A stretch of DNA of 34,303 nucleotides, from IMG/VR virus record IMGVR_UViG_3300036985_006530, positions 1 through 34,303 of that record. The stretch is one strand, 5' to 3'. Of this stretch, positions 3,632-10,695 are shown piece after piece (position 1 is the stretch's first letter; each line of letters begins with the position of its first letter). Both the position numbers and the translations under genes were made by a program. A model generated the notes under the pieces. The model searched no databases. It was given only the letters and a program-made list of their open reading frames with translations, and was not told where the DNA came from. Source of the stretch: a virus.

Positions 3632-5530
3632 TTATAATAACTTTTTAATTCTTTCTATGTTTTCGTTAACTTTTTTTCCACTCAGTCCATATTTGTCAAA
3701 GAAATTTGAAATTTTTGGTTCACCACCTTTACTGATTGACGGCATTTTTTCTTTTACTTTGTTAAAGAACCATATTGCGTAAGGGTCGTAATATTCTTTT
3801 TCTTTTTTATCATCCTTATCTTTGTCTTTGTCCTTGTCTTTATTATCATTACTTTTATTTACAACCTTATTTACAGGCGGTTTTTGGTCAGTTTCTTTAT
3901 TTAACATTTTTTCTATGTTAATTCTTTCCCACCCTTTATTGTATACTGAAACAATAACGTCTGATGATGTATTGCCTAAAACCGTACCTTTTAATACTCT
4001 TTGACCATCTCTAACTTCAGGTTCAGTTATTCCACAAAATTGTAGATAGTATGAATGACCTTCGAAATTATGTTGAATGGCGATTTGATTAGGACAAGAA
4101 CGGTCTGAATGATAGTTATTGACAGTTCCATTAACAGGAGATTTTATTTTACTATTACTAGTACTTGGGATGGTAATTCTACCAAAAGAACTAGATGTTC
4201 TATTTCCTAATTTTGAATAAAGTTTTTCTTCTTTCAATCCAAGTTGTGATGCAATACCCTTAATGAATTTAGTTTCAATATCATCTTCCTCAGGTTTTTT
4301 AATTATGTCTGATGTTGTATTGTCGGAGTCTGATGTTGTATTGTCGGAGTCTGATGTTGATTGCACTGGTTCAGACACATCACCTGAAATTCTTCCTCCA
4401 CATTTCAAAGTCCCATCTGCATTTAAAAATTCTTTGATATTATGTCCTGATTCAACACCGATGTGTAAATGGTCATAACTACTACCAGGAAAATCCATAA
4501 CATATCCTAACAAGTCACCACACTTAATACTGTCTCCTTTCTTAACTTTACAATCTTTCAAGTGGGTGTAATAAACATCAGGTAGACCGTCACTACTATC
4601 AACAGTGAATCCGGCACCAAATAAAGTTTTATTATTTTTACGAATTGGTGTTGGACCATAATCAGTAAAAGTTACAACAACTCCATCTGCAACCGCATAT
4701 ACAGGAGAACCAATCGGTGTTGGAATATCCCATGCGTTATTACTTTGCCATCCTGATTGACCCTTATGTGCTCCATCAGAAGGGATTTTTACCGAAGAAC
4801 CACCAAATAAAGAACTACTTGTTGCAGATACTTCATCTATAAACATTTTATTCTCATTAAGAATTAAGTCGAAAGACTTAAGTATGTCATTATCTTCTTT
4901 TAATCCAAGTTGTCCTGCAATACCCTTAAGAAATTTAGTTTCAATATCATCTTCCTCAGGTTTTGTTGTTGTAGTTGTTCCTGATGTTGTATTATCAGTT
5001 GCATCATCGGTTGTTGTGTCATTATGGGTTGTCGATTGAGGAACACTACCTGTCATGACTACACCAGTCTTATTGATATAATCCATTGGGTCAACTATTT
5101 TACCGTCTTTTCTAAGTGTGAAGTGTAAATGTCTGCCATCACTTCTACCACGGCCAACATCACCCTTACCGCCTCCACTAATACCTATAACCTCTCCTTG
5201 TTTAACGTTATCACCTGGCTTTACAATAATCTTCTGCATGTGACAAAAACCTGTTTTGTATCCACCTGCATGACTAATAACAATTGTACCACCACATGAA
5301 TCATTTTTAATGGCACCAATTTCCACAATACCATCTGCCGGTGATTTAATCTCTATTGCATTGGCTGCTAAGTCAACTCCATTGTGTAGTCTTCCCCACC
5401 TTTGGCCAAATCCTGAATTAACTGATGTTTTGTCTACTGGTGAAATAAGTGCTACTTCATTAACAACCGATTTTTTGTTATTAAGCATTAAATCAAACGA
5501 TTGAATTATATCTTTAATATCCTTATTCAT
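3632..5530 (-). CDS. three-domain M23 (LytM-like) peptidase, probable virion lysin
   Basis: A 632-residue protein with three M23-like modules. Module 1 (about 35-155) has a full zinc site: H49-x3-D53, H97 and HLH at 134-136. Module 2 (about 245-375) keeps H323 and HLH at 354-356, but the first ligand is N264 (NNAWD instead of HxxxD). Module 3 (about 440-545) keeps only the fold pattern and no HxH. Modules are joined by Thr/Asp-rich linkers and repeated segments (KPEEDDIETKF, then GLKE; SFDLMLN / SFDLILN). A Lys/Asp stretch precedes a final helical domain (about 582-632). There is no signal peptide, so release by lysis or packaging in the virion is likely. M23 enzymes cut peptidoglycan cross-bridges. 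Confidence 0.88.
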   Translation of the reverse strand: MNKDIKDIIQSFDLMLNNKKSVVNEVALISPVDKTSVNSGFGQRWGRLHNGVDLAANAIEIKSPADGIVEIGAIKNDSCGGTIVISHAGGYKTGFCHMQKIIVKPGDNVKQGEVIGISGGGKGDVGRGRSDGRHLHFTLRKDGKIVDPMDYINKTGVVMTGSVPQSTTHNDTTTDDATDNTTSGTTTTTKPEEDDIETKFLKGIAGQLGLKEDNDILKSFDLILNENKMFIDEVSATSSSLFGGSSVKIPSDGAHKGQSGWQSNNAWDIPTPIGSPVYAVADGVVVTFTDYGPTPIRKNNKTLFGAGFTVDSSDGLPDVYYTHLKDCKVKKGDSIKCGDLLGYVMDFPGSSYDHLHIGVESGHNIKEFLNADGTLKCGGRISGDVSEPVQSTSDSDNTTSDSDNTTSDIIKKPEEDDIETKFIKGIASQLGLKEEKLYSKLGNRTSSSFGRITIPSTSNSKIKSPVNGTVNNYHSDRSCPNQIAIQHNFEGHSYYLQFCGITEPEVRDGQRVLKGTVLGNTSSDVIVSVYNKGWERINIEKMLNKETDQKPPVNKVVNKSNDNKDKDKDKDKDDKKEKEYYDPYAIWFFNKVKEKMPSISKGGEPKISNFFDKYGLSGKKVNENIERIKKLL

Positions 5531-5536
5531 GTAATT

Positions 5537-5544
5537 GATAAATA
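5537..5544 (-). promoter_or_regulatory. TATTTATC motif before the M23 peptidase gene
   Basis: Read on the minus strand, TATTTATC ends six bases before the ATG at 5530. It is the only candidate promoter between this gene and the terminator of the previous one. Confidence 0.45.
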
Positions 5545-5559
5545 GTTTATAAAATAAAA

Positions 5560-5578
5560 AAACCGAGATGACTCGGTT
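5560..5578 (-). terminator. terminator after the DUF2061 gene
   Basis: AACCGAG at 5561-5567 pairs with CTCGGTT at 5572-5578. On the minus strand it is followed by a T-run and overlaps the gene's stop codon. Confidence 0.75.
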
Positions 5579-5916
5579 TATCTATTTGAACTATAATTTA
5601 ATACTTTTTTTCCTGTTGTTGGTGGAGTTTGAGTGGATTCTTTAATGATTGGTTCTGATTGAACTTCGTTTAATTGAATTTTTTTAGGTTTTAATTTCTT
5701 GTCTTCAACCAACCCAAACTTAATAAATCTATACCATACTCTTTCGTGAATATAATATTGGATAGGTTTGTAAATCAATTCAGCTACACCAAATGCTGCA
5801 CCAAATCTAATATCTCCTGTTGCCCACCACATAATTGCAAAACCAATTCCTGTACTGACAACTCTATAACTAACTGTTTTAGCTAAATGTCTTTTTGGTG
5901 ATACTTTATAACTCAT
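5578..5916 (-). CDS. DUF2061 membrane protein
   Basis: A 112-residue protein matching the DUF2061 pattern: a basic start SPKRHLAKTVSYRVVSTG, two hydrophobic segments (about 20-35 and 38-52) and the hallmark YYIHERVWYRF (about residues 54-64). DUF2061 proteins are small inner-membrane proteins of unknown function. The tail beyond residue 75 is polar and Thr/Pro-rich. The ATG at 5916 overlaps the end of the HAD gene by 11 bases, so it is the last gene of the pspC-HAD-DUF2061 operon. An in-frame GTG at 5940 is less likely. Confidence 0.82.
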   Translation of the reverse strand: MSYKVSPKRHLAKTVSYRVVSTGIGFAIMWWATGDIRFGAAFGVAELIYKPIQYYIHERVWYRFIKFGLVEDKKLKPKKIQLNEVQSEPIIKESTQTPPTTGKKVLNYSSNR

Positions 5917-6292
5917 ATGATTTAATATTGGGGATTCCACCTATCGGTTCGAATCCACCATCTCTAATAAAGTTTATTCCAACAGCCCTTTCAATCGGAT
6001 TCTCAGGGTCCATATCGTTTAAAACGACTCTTGTACCTCTTCCACAATCCATTACAATTTGATGATACTTAACACCTAACTTTTCAAGCTCTTGTTTGGT
6101 CATCAACTCATAACTCGAAGGACGTGCTGTAGTAATAATTATCACGGAACCTGAATTATAATGGTCATTAACATAATCAATTACATCTTGGATAGGTGTT
6201 AAAACGGCTGTGGCTAATTCATTAAATTTGCGGTACTTTACAATTGTACCGTCTATGTCCACAAATAAGGTGGGGTTTTTTGTTACTTTCAT
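5906..6292 (-). CDS. HAD-like phosphatase
   Basis: A 128-residue HAD-fold protein. Motif I is FVDIDGTI (about residues 10-17, the Asp nucleophile and the acid/base Asp), motif II is IITTARPSS (about 51-59), and a late segment ends GTRVVLNDMDP (motif III/IV region). It is about the size of a capless HAD; 3'-phosphatases and sugar-phosphatases have this shape. The ATG at 6292 overlaps the pspC stop (ATGA), implying coupled translation. Another ATG at 6319 would overlap pspC by 31 bases. Confidence 0.82.
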   Translation of the reverse strand: MKVTKNPTLFVDIDGTIVKYRKFNELATAVLTPIQDVIDYVNDHYNSGSVIIITTARPSSYELMTKQELEKLGVKYHQIVMDCGRGTRVVLNDMDPENPIERAVGINFIRDGGFEPIGGIPNIKSYEL

Positions 6293-6471
6293 ATTTTTTC
6301 TGATGGGGTTATAATCCATGCAAGGATGTATATTGTGATAATTGGGAATGGGGTAAAAATTAACCCCGCAAATAACAATCTAATGATTGTTTTGTCGATG
6401 TCAGTAAAATTGGCAATACCACTACAAACACCACCAATCATGTTACTGCTTTGTCTGTATAATCTTTTCAT
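6289..6471 (-). CDS. PspC-domain membrane protein
   Basis: A 60-residue protein that is almost a bare PspC domain: LYRQSSNMIGGVCSGIA, then the DIDKTIIRLLF segment, then a hydrophobic helix and a W-I-I-T-P ending. In bacteria PspC is an inner-membrane part of the phage-shock envelope-stress system. Here it opens a three-gene operon with a HAD protein and DUF2061. A paired RNA element lies just upstream. Phage use might be to protect or alter the host inner membrane; that is inference. Confidence 0.85.
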   Translation of the reverse strand: MKRLYRQSSNMIGGVCSGIANFTDIDKTIIRLLFAGLIFTPFPIITIYILAWIITPSEKI

Positions 6472-6485
6472 AATAATTTTAATGT

Positions 6486-6558
6486 GGTCAGAGGTTGGTG
6501 GGTTTGACCTAAGAGCTAGCTTCCGTTCACCACTGCAGATGGTTACACCAACTTGACC
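6486..6558. ncRNA. unidentified structured element D upstream of pspC
   Basis: Two nested closing helices, GGTCA/TGACC (6486-6490 with 6554-6558) and GTTGGTG/CACCAAC (6494-6500 with 6546-6552), enclose a hairpin ACCA-CTGCAGA-TGGT (6529-6543) and a self-complementary AGCTAGCT. GC content is above the flanks and no gene covers it. On the minus strand it lies in the 5' region of pspC, 15 bases before its ATG, so it could be a cis-regulatory leader. On the plus strand it is followed by GTTTTTG. It lacks a T loop, so it is not a normal tRNA. Confidence 0.4.
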
Positions 6559-6569
6559 GTTTTTGAAAC

Positions 6570-6761
6570 TTAAGACTTTTTACTTTCCTCAATCTCAATT
6601 CTGTTATTTAAATCTAATTCAATTATATTATTTTTCCACTCTTTCCAAATTTCAAAATTTTCTAAATCTTGAATTGTCTTTTCATGGAGTAAAACAAACC
6701 CCTCAGGAGCAACTCCTAAGTATCTATTTTCAATTATCTCCCTTGTTGTTATCTTGGCCAT
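6570..6761 (-). CDS. small hypothetical protein (63 aa)
   Basis: Begins MAKITTREIIENRYLG and ends in a Glu/Lys-rich helix. Not recognised. It overlaps the 3' end of the upstream HAD gene by 32 bases on the same strand, which favours a true co-transcribed gene. No signal peptide or membrane segment. Confidence 0.55.
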   Translation of the reverse strand: MAKITTREIIENRYLGVAPEGFVLLHEKTIQDLENFEIWKEWKNNIIELDLNNRIEIEESKKS

Positions 6762-7245
6762 CGTTTAATATTTTTATTATTTTATCTTTCAAACCTGTTT
6801 GTTTTAATCCTTCAGAATCCTTTGTTCTAAAAAAATTTGGTCCCAAACTACTCAAATTCATATCATCAAGAGCCACCCATTTTTCAGGGTTATTAAACTT
6901 AACCCATTCGTTGATTTGATAAACCCTATCATCTTCCAAATCAGAACTCATTTTTCTTTTATTCTTTATGGTACCAAATATTGGTGATTTTTTAACTCCA
7001 TTGGATTTAAAGATTTTATCCAACTCATCCAAATCCCAATGAAATCTCCAATCTGAACTAATAACAATCTCGGCGTTAGTGGAGTCCAATATTTCATTAA
7101 AGACATCAACGCATCCTTTATTCCATCCATAAGGGACTCGTAACTCCTTAGCCCACAGATATTTCTCTCTGAACTTAGTTCTGTTTGTTGCAAATTCTTT
7201 ATTTGTTGCCAATACACCATCTATGTCTAAAAATATGATTTTCAT
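6730..7245 (-). CDS. HAD-fold protein, Swiss-army-knife RNA-repair type
   Basis: A 171-residue HAD protein starting MKIIFLDIDGVL (motif I, D6 and D8), with VISSDWR (motif II, about residues 58-64) and WVALDDM (motif IV, about 122-128). The SSDWR/LDDM pairing is typical of the HAD domain found in RNA-repair Swiss-army-knife proteins, so RNA-end phosphatase activity is plausible next to a tRNA-rich phage. The start at 7245 is preferred because a host-type promoter lies six bases upstream; an upstream non-ATG start would fall inside that promoter. Confidence 0.8.
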   Translation of the reverse strand: MKIIFLDIDGVLATNKEFATNRTKFREKYLWAKELRVPYGWNKGCVDVFNEILDSTNAEIVISSDWRFHWDLDELDKIFKSNGVKKSPIFGTIKNKRKMSSDLEDDRVYQINEWVKFNNPEKWVALDDMNLSSLGPNFFRTKDSEGLKQTGLKDKIIKILNDGQDNNKGDN

Positions 7246-7251
7246 AGAACA

Positions 7252-7283
7252 CAAAGATAAATTATTTACCTTTCATATCCAAA
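7252..7283 (-). promoter_or_regulatory. Bacteroidetes-type promoter of the HAD gene
   Basis: On the minus strand: TTTG (7280-7283), a 20-base spacer, TATCTTTG (7252-7259). Only six bases separate it from the ATG at 7245, so the mRNA should have almost no leader. The promoter lies across the 3' end of the sulfotransferase gene. Confidence 0.75.
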
Positions 7284-7874
7284 TAAATCAAAATGGTCTG
7301 AAGACAAGTTATGTATGATTTCTTTGATATTTGGTGTTAGATATTCTTCAGGATTAAGTTGGTGATAACTTTTGTTTATTTTTCTTTCACAAAAGTTTTT
7401 TAAAACACCAGAACTGTTTAAGTCAGAATTTTTAATAAACGGTATTTTTAATATGTCTTCACATAGATTTTCAGTTCTGATTAAATAGTCGGGACTTCTA
7501 TCTTTAAAAGACGATGAGAATTTAAACCAAGGTGAGTGGTGTAAATTAACTCGCTCGTCTATAAATTTTTTAAAATCATCAACACTTGGGTTCTCTGCAA
7601 GACTTTGATACAGAGATAGTACTCTACTGTAAGGATGTCTTATCGCACAGATAAATAATAATTCCTCATGATTTGGTGGTAAAATTGTGCTATGTCCAAA
7701 ATGAGTTGATATATTTGTTCTTATTTTATTAATTTGATTAGTTTCAGTATTCAGTGCAATGGACGAAAATTCAAAATATGCTAATACCCATGAAATAAAA
7801 TTACTTGCGCATTTAGGGGGTAGCCATACAAATGCTTTATGTTTTTCTGAAATTGTGTAAGTTTCTATTTTCAT
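7266..7874 (-). CDS. sulfotransferase family protein
   Basis: A 202-residue protein with both PAPS-binding signatures of the family: WLPPKCASNFIS (residues 17-28, the 5'-phosphosulfate loop, where most members have PKxxST) and AIRHPYSRVLSLY (77-89, the 3'-phosphate motif). YLIRTENLCEDI is the later conserved segment. These enzymes move sulfate from PAPS to sugars or proteins. A phage copy could modify host surface glycans or a virion glycan. No signal peptide or membrane helix, so it should act in the cytoplasm. The 3' end carries the promoter of the next gene. Confidence 0.8.
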   Translation of the reverse strand: MKIETYTISEKHKAFVWLPPKCASNFISWVLAYFEFSSIALNTETNQINKIRTNISTHFGHSTILPPNHEELLFICAIRHPYSRVLSLYQSLAENPSVDDFKKFIDERVNLHHSPWFKFSSSFKDRSPDYLIRTENLCEDILKIPFIKNSDLNSSGVLKNFCERKINKSYHQLNPEEYLTPNIKEIIHNLSSDHFDLFGYER

Positions 7875-7896
7875 TTAAGTATATTGTTTTAAAAAT

Positions 7897-9432
7897 TTAA
7901 AGTGCTTTAAGTTCACCGGATTTAAAAGCATCAAAATTAGGTCCTTTGATTAAGAAAAAATCTTTACCAACTTTTCTGTAATTTAAAATTCCTGCCATTT
8001 TTGCTGAGGCAAAGAAAGATGAGAATTGGCCTCTGAATTGTGTGGATGGATAGTATTGGTCACCGCTACTATGAGCATACATTTTCTTACCGTTAACTAT
8101 TTTAGATTTTAGTTTTCCAAGAGATTCTAAAAAATCTAATTTAGTTCCAATTTCACCATTATCTAAATAATCAACTAATCTTTTAATAAGACCTTTATTC
8201 TTACCAAAAGTATAACCGTAATTTGCTCTGTCGGCTCTCCAAACTCTACCAGACCCTATAAGTTTTTGTTGAAGTCTTATGTTATTTTTAACGTGGTCCA
8301 TAACTTTACTTGCAATGTAATTTCTAACACTTTCTGCAATAATTTGTGGTTCACCAACGATTAAGAATTTTGATTCAAATTCCCAACCCTCTAAACCTAA
8401 ATCAATAAGTTCTTTTTCCTTATTATTTCCCCACGAATTGAACCCTTCACCCAAACTGTCTAAAACTACAATTGTTGAAAAAGATTTGTTATCTTCCATG
8501 GAGAATCTTACTATGAAAGAATATTGGTCAATCAATTTATTATCAAGTGAGATATTGATGTAACCTTGAGATTTACCAGGTTCACCATAACTATCAAGTG
8601 TTACTAATATTTTTGATAGAAGGTCAAATGCTCTTACGGAAACGTTTAGAGTTGAATTAGTTCCCAAGAAATTCTTTTCTGTTCTTGTGGTTATTCCTTT
8701 GTTGTCAAAAATCGGATTTAATATCCTATACTTGTTACTTTTTGAAATTTCTTTAAAATCAGTTCCGATTGCGTCAATAATTTCAGGATATGCATATTTG
8801 AGGATATTAACTTCTCTATCAGACATTATTTTGTCTTGTGAGTCCCAAAAAGTGGGTTCTCCAACTTGGTTAAAATGAACCGCAACTTTCGAATAGTTTT
8901 TGTCTGTTGAATTAACTTTGTTGATGATGAAATATAATTCTTGACCACCTGAGGTATATCTATCAAAATGACCCGTTCCTTTCGAGGTTACACACCATGT
9001 TGTATTAGAACCATATTTACAAGACGCTTGTTCAGTTTTCGGTTTTACAACTACGAATTTGTTATCCTCATAGATTTTTTCAACTTTCTTTTCTTCTTCT
9101 TTATCTTTGTTTTTTCCTCTAATATAAAGAATTACTTTTTCAAGTTCATTTAATGATACGTACTGATTTATATCTTTTTTAGGAAGTTGAGATTGATACT
9201 TATCAAAATCTTTTATAAGACCTACAAAGTGTTCTAATTCATCAGTATCCAATTCACCATCACCATCCGTATTTTTTAATACAAAATCAGTGTATTTGTG
9301 GTTAAAGTCTACCAAATCAGAAATATTCAAAATAAAGTCTAAGTCTTGTTCGTTGAACTTAGTCGAATATTTTTTCTTTAAATCTTCTTTTCTACCTTCC
9401 CTTAATAAGATACCCATGAATTTCATATTCAT
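7897..9432 (-). CDS. large phage protein with YGxNTxWC motif, paralogue 1 (511 aa)
   Basis: Homologous by eye to the 604-residue protein at 10696-12510. Both have an opening like ILLREGRKEDL / ILIEGKKEDV, then IYEDNKFVVVKP and SCKYGSNTTWCVTSKG (about residues 137-152), then HFDRY and ELYFIINK. The invariant C, YG, NT and WC residues look like an active or metal site, but I cannot name the family. An EF-hand-like NTDGDGELDTDELE lies near residue 54-67. The L-x-E at the start (LLRE) could be a T4-type prohead-processing site. A TATTTATG motif overlaps the first ATG, so the ATG at 9426 (residue 3) is an alternative start. Confidence 0.75.
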   Translation of the reverse strand: MNMKFMGILLREGRKEDLKKKYSTKFNEQDLDFILNISDLVDFNHKYTDFVLKNTDGDGELDTDELEHFVGLIKDFDKYQSQLPKKDINQYVSLNELEKVILYIRGKNKDKEEEKKVEKIYEDNKFVVVKPKTEQASCKYGSNTTWCVTSKGTGHFDRYTSGGQELYFIINKVNSTDKNYSKVAVHFNQVGEPTFWDSQDKIMSDREVNILKYAYPEIIDAIGTDFKEISKSNKYRILNPIFDNKGITTRTEKNFLGTNSTLNVSVRAFDLLSKILVTLDSYGEPGKSQGYINISLDNKLIDQYSFIVRFSMEDNKSFSTIVVLDSLGEGFNSWGNNKEKELIDLGLEGWEFESKFLIVGEPQIIAESVRNYIASKVMDHVKNNIRLQQKLIGSGRVWRADRANYGYTFGKNKGLIKRLVDYLDNGEIGTKLDFLESLGKLKSKIVNGKKMYAHSSGDQYYPSTQFRGQFSSFFASAKMAGILNYRKVGKDFFLIKGPNFDAFKSGELKAL

Positions 9433-9437
9433 AAATA
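9430..9437 (-). promoter_or_regulatory. TATTTATG motif at the start of paralogue 1
   Basis: On the minus strand TATTTATG ends within the first ATG (9432-9430), three bases before the next in-frame ATG at 9426. If it is a promoter, the second ATG is the real start. Confidence 0.4.
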
Positions 9438-9441
9438 CCTT

Positions 9442-9792
9442 TTATTTCCAAAACAATTGGATTCCAAGAATAACAAAACTTAATAAAAGACAAACTGATG
9501 TTTTAACAGTAACAGGTTCTTTTAACATGAACCAAGACATGATACTAAAAACAATAACTCCGAGACAAAACCCGATAATTCTATTAGGCCAAGTTTGACC
9601 ATCCCATAGGTCAACCATATGTCTACTTGCCAAGATAACTAAGTATCCAATTGGAATACCAAATAAAGTCATTAAGAATGGATTATCTTTAATCCATTTA
9701 TTCCATAAATGTCCCTGTAATTGGTAAAAAGTGAAAATTTGGGATACTGTGTATATTACAAAAATAAATAACCCTATTAAAATCTTGTTCAT
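9442..9792 (-). CDS. four-helix membrane protein, DMT/SMR-like
   Basis: A 116-residue protein with four hydrophobic segments at about 4-22, 40-58, 72-90 and 96-114. The later half (PNRIIGFCLGVIVFSIMSWFMLKEP, then a last helix) resembles the helix-EP-helix pattern of small DMT/SMR transporters, but the first helix lacks a membrane-embedded Glu. Transport is therefore only a guess. Its stop is nine bases from the ATG of the YGxNTxWC gene downstream, so the two are probably co-transcribed. Confidence 0.6.
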   Translation of the reverse strand: MNKILIGLFIFVIYTVSQIFTFYQLQGHLWNKWIKDNPFLMTLFGIPIGYLVILASRHMVDLWDGQTWPNRIIGFCLGVIVFSIMSWFMLKEPVTVKTSVCLLLSFVILGIQLFWK

Positions 9793-9832
9793 TATAACAA
9801 TAATAGAAAAAATTTGTTACAAAAAATATAGT

Positions 9833-10216
9833 TTATGTATTTTGGGTTAAATATTCACACTCATAATTTCTACAAGTTTGAGGTCTAATGTCGTATATTC
9901 CACAAGCTTTTATCTTTGTGTTATAGAATATACAAGGTTTTCTTGGATTGAAAAAATCAACTCTAAATGCCGGATATGAATCTGGATTTTGCCAAGTAGA
10001 TTTGTCAGGAAAAAGATTTTTACCTTCTTCAAACTCAACAAATATTTCTTCTCTTTCAATTTCCCTACCTAATTTTTTAGATAAAGTTTCCATAAATTCA
10101 TCGGCATCAGGATGAGGACCGATGATATAATTTCTATCTTCAATCGTACAACAACTACCGTGATGTCCTGGTATTCCAAAACATTTGTTACTACATATAT
10201 TACAATCAGTACCCAT
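9833..10216 (-). CDS. YkgJ-like cysteine-cluster (metal-binding) protein
   Basis: A 127-residue protein with CNICSNKCFG and GSCC near the N-terminus and PCIFYNTKIKACGIYDIRPQTCRNYEC near the C-terminus. The C-terminal C-x(n)-C-x-IYxxRPxxCRxYxC pattern is the hallmark of the YkgJ family (CxxCxxCC, predicted zinc or iron chelator). Its biochemical role is unknown. It begins 10 bases after the tmRNA 3' end on the same strand, so it may be read from the tmRNA promoter. Confidence 0.8.
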   Translation of the reverse strand: MGTDCNICSNKCFGIPGHHGSCCTIEDRNYIIGPHPDADEFMETLSKKLGREIEREEIFVEFEEGKNLFPDKSTWQNPDSYPAFRVDFFNPRKPCIFYNTKIKACGIYDIRPQTCRNYECEYLTQNT

Positions 10217-10225
10217 ATAAAAAAG

Positions 10226-10624
10226 TGGTGGAGGTGAAGGGAATCGAACCCTTGTCTTACAATATCAACATAAACAGACTACACGTTTAGTACAACATCG
10301 GTTCTCAATGTTACGAAATATCAGGTTTGATGTATGTGAGAAACCTACCTGTAAACAACTTGGTCTCAGAGTTATTTTAAACGAGCTCTGACCTGTGACC
10401 CGTATATTGGACTTCTGTTCCTAGGTTATATGTCCTAACCGACCCGAACGCTGTTCTGTACTAATTAAGCACCAACAACAACAGCTTCTCTAGTTAAACC
10501 TAAAGTAGCCATTTTAGCAAAAGTATTGCCATTTGAAATTTTTCACCGTGGATTTAAGTCATAGATGAATTCTGACTACGTGCCTGCGTACCCTAATTAT
10601 TGCAATCAAATCCAGGGCACCCCC
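10226..10624 (-). ncRNA. ssrA: transfer-messenger RNA (tmRNA)
   Basis: 399-nt one-piece tmRNA. The ends form a tRNA-like domain: 5' GGGGGTG pairs with 3' CACCTCC (one G-U), and the T arm is AAGGG-TTCGATT-CCCTT. ACCA is encoded at the 3' end (10226-10229). The tag frame is 10530-10465: 21 codons starting GGC AAT ACT and ending GGT GCT TAA, giving GNTFAKMATL...REAVVVGA. It frees stalled ribosomes and tags the nascent chain for proteolysis. The tag is long and lacks the usual C-terminal LAA. A host-type promoter lies 19 bases upstream. Two YGxNTxWC paralogues lie on either side. Confidence 0.93.
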
Positions 10625-10643
10625 ATATTTTAAAGAACTTAAA

Positions 10644-10674
10644 CAAAGATAACGATAAATATTGAAATTACAAA
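10644..10674 (-). promoter_or_regulatory. Bacteroidetes-type promoter of the tmRNA
   Basis: On the minus strand: TTTG (10671-10674), a 19-base spacer, TATCTTTG (10644-10651). The mature tmRNA 5' end is 19 bases downstream, which leaves a short leader for 5' processing. Confidence 0.75.
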
Positions 10675-10683
10675 CAAAAATTA

Positions 10684-10691
10684 TATTTATG
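10684..10691 (+). promoter_or_regulatory. TATTTATG motif before paralogue 2
   Basis: TATTTATG ends four bases before the ATG at 10696. It faces away from the tmRNA promoter ten bases to its left. Confidence 0.4.
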
Positions 10692-10695
10692 TTAG

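Noticed and set aside
6486-6558. Element D as a functional tRNA
   Set aside because: It has a 7-bp outer stem and a 7-nt loop but no T arm or D arm.
10500-10535. Alternative tmRNA tag frame (GCA ATA CTT TTG... ending TAG, giving a short hydrophobic peptide)
   Set aside because: It stops early, well before the helix region where tmRNA tags end; the 21-codon frame ending GCT TAA fits better. Kept as a point to test.
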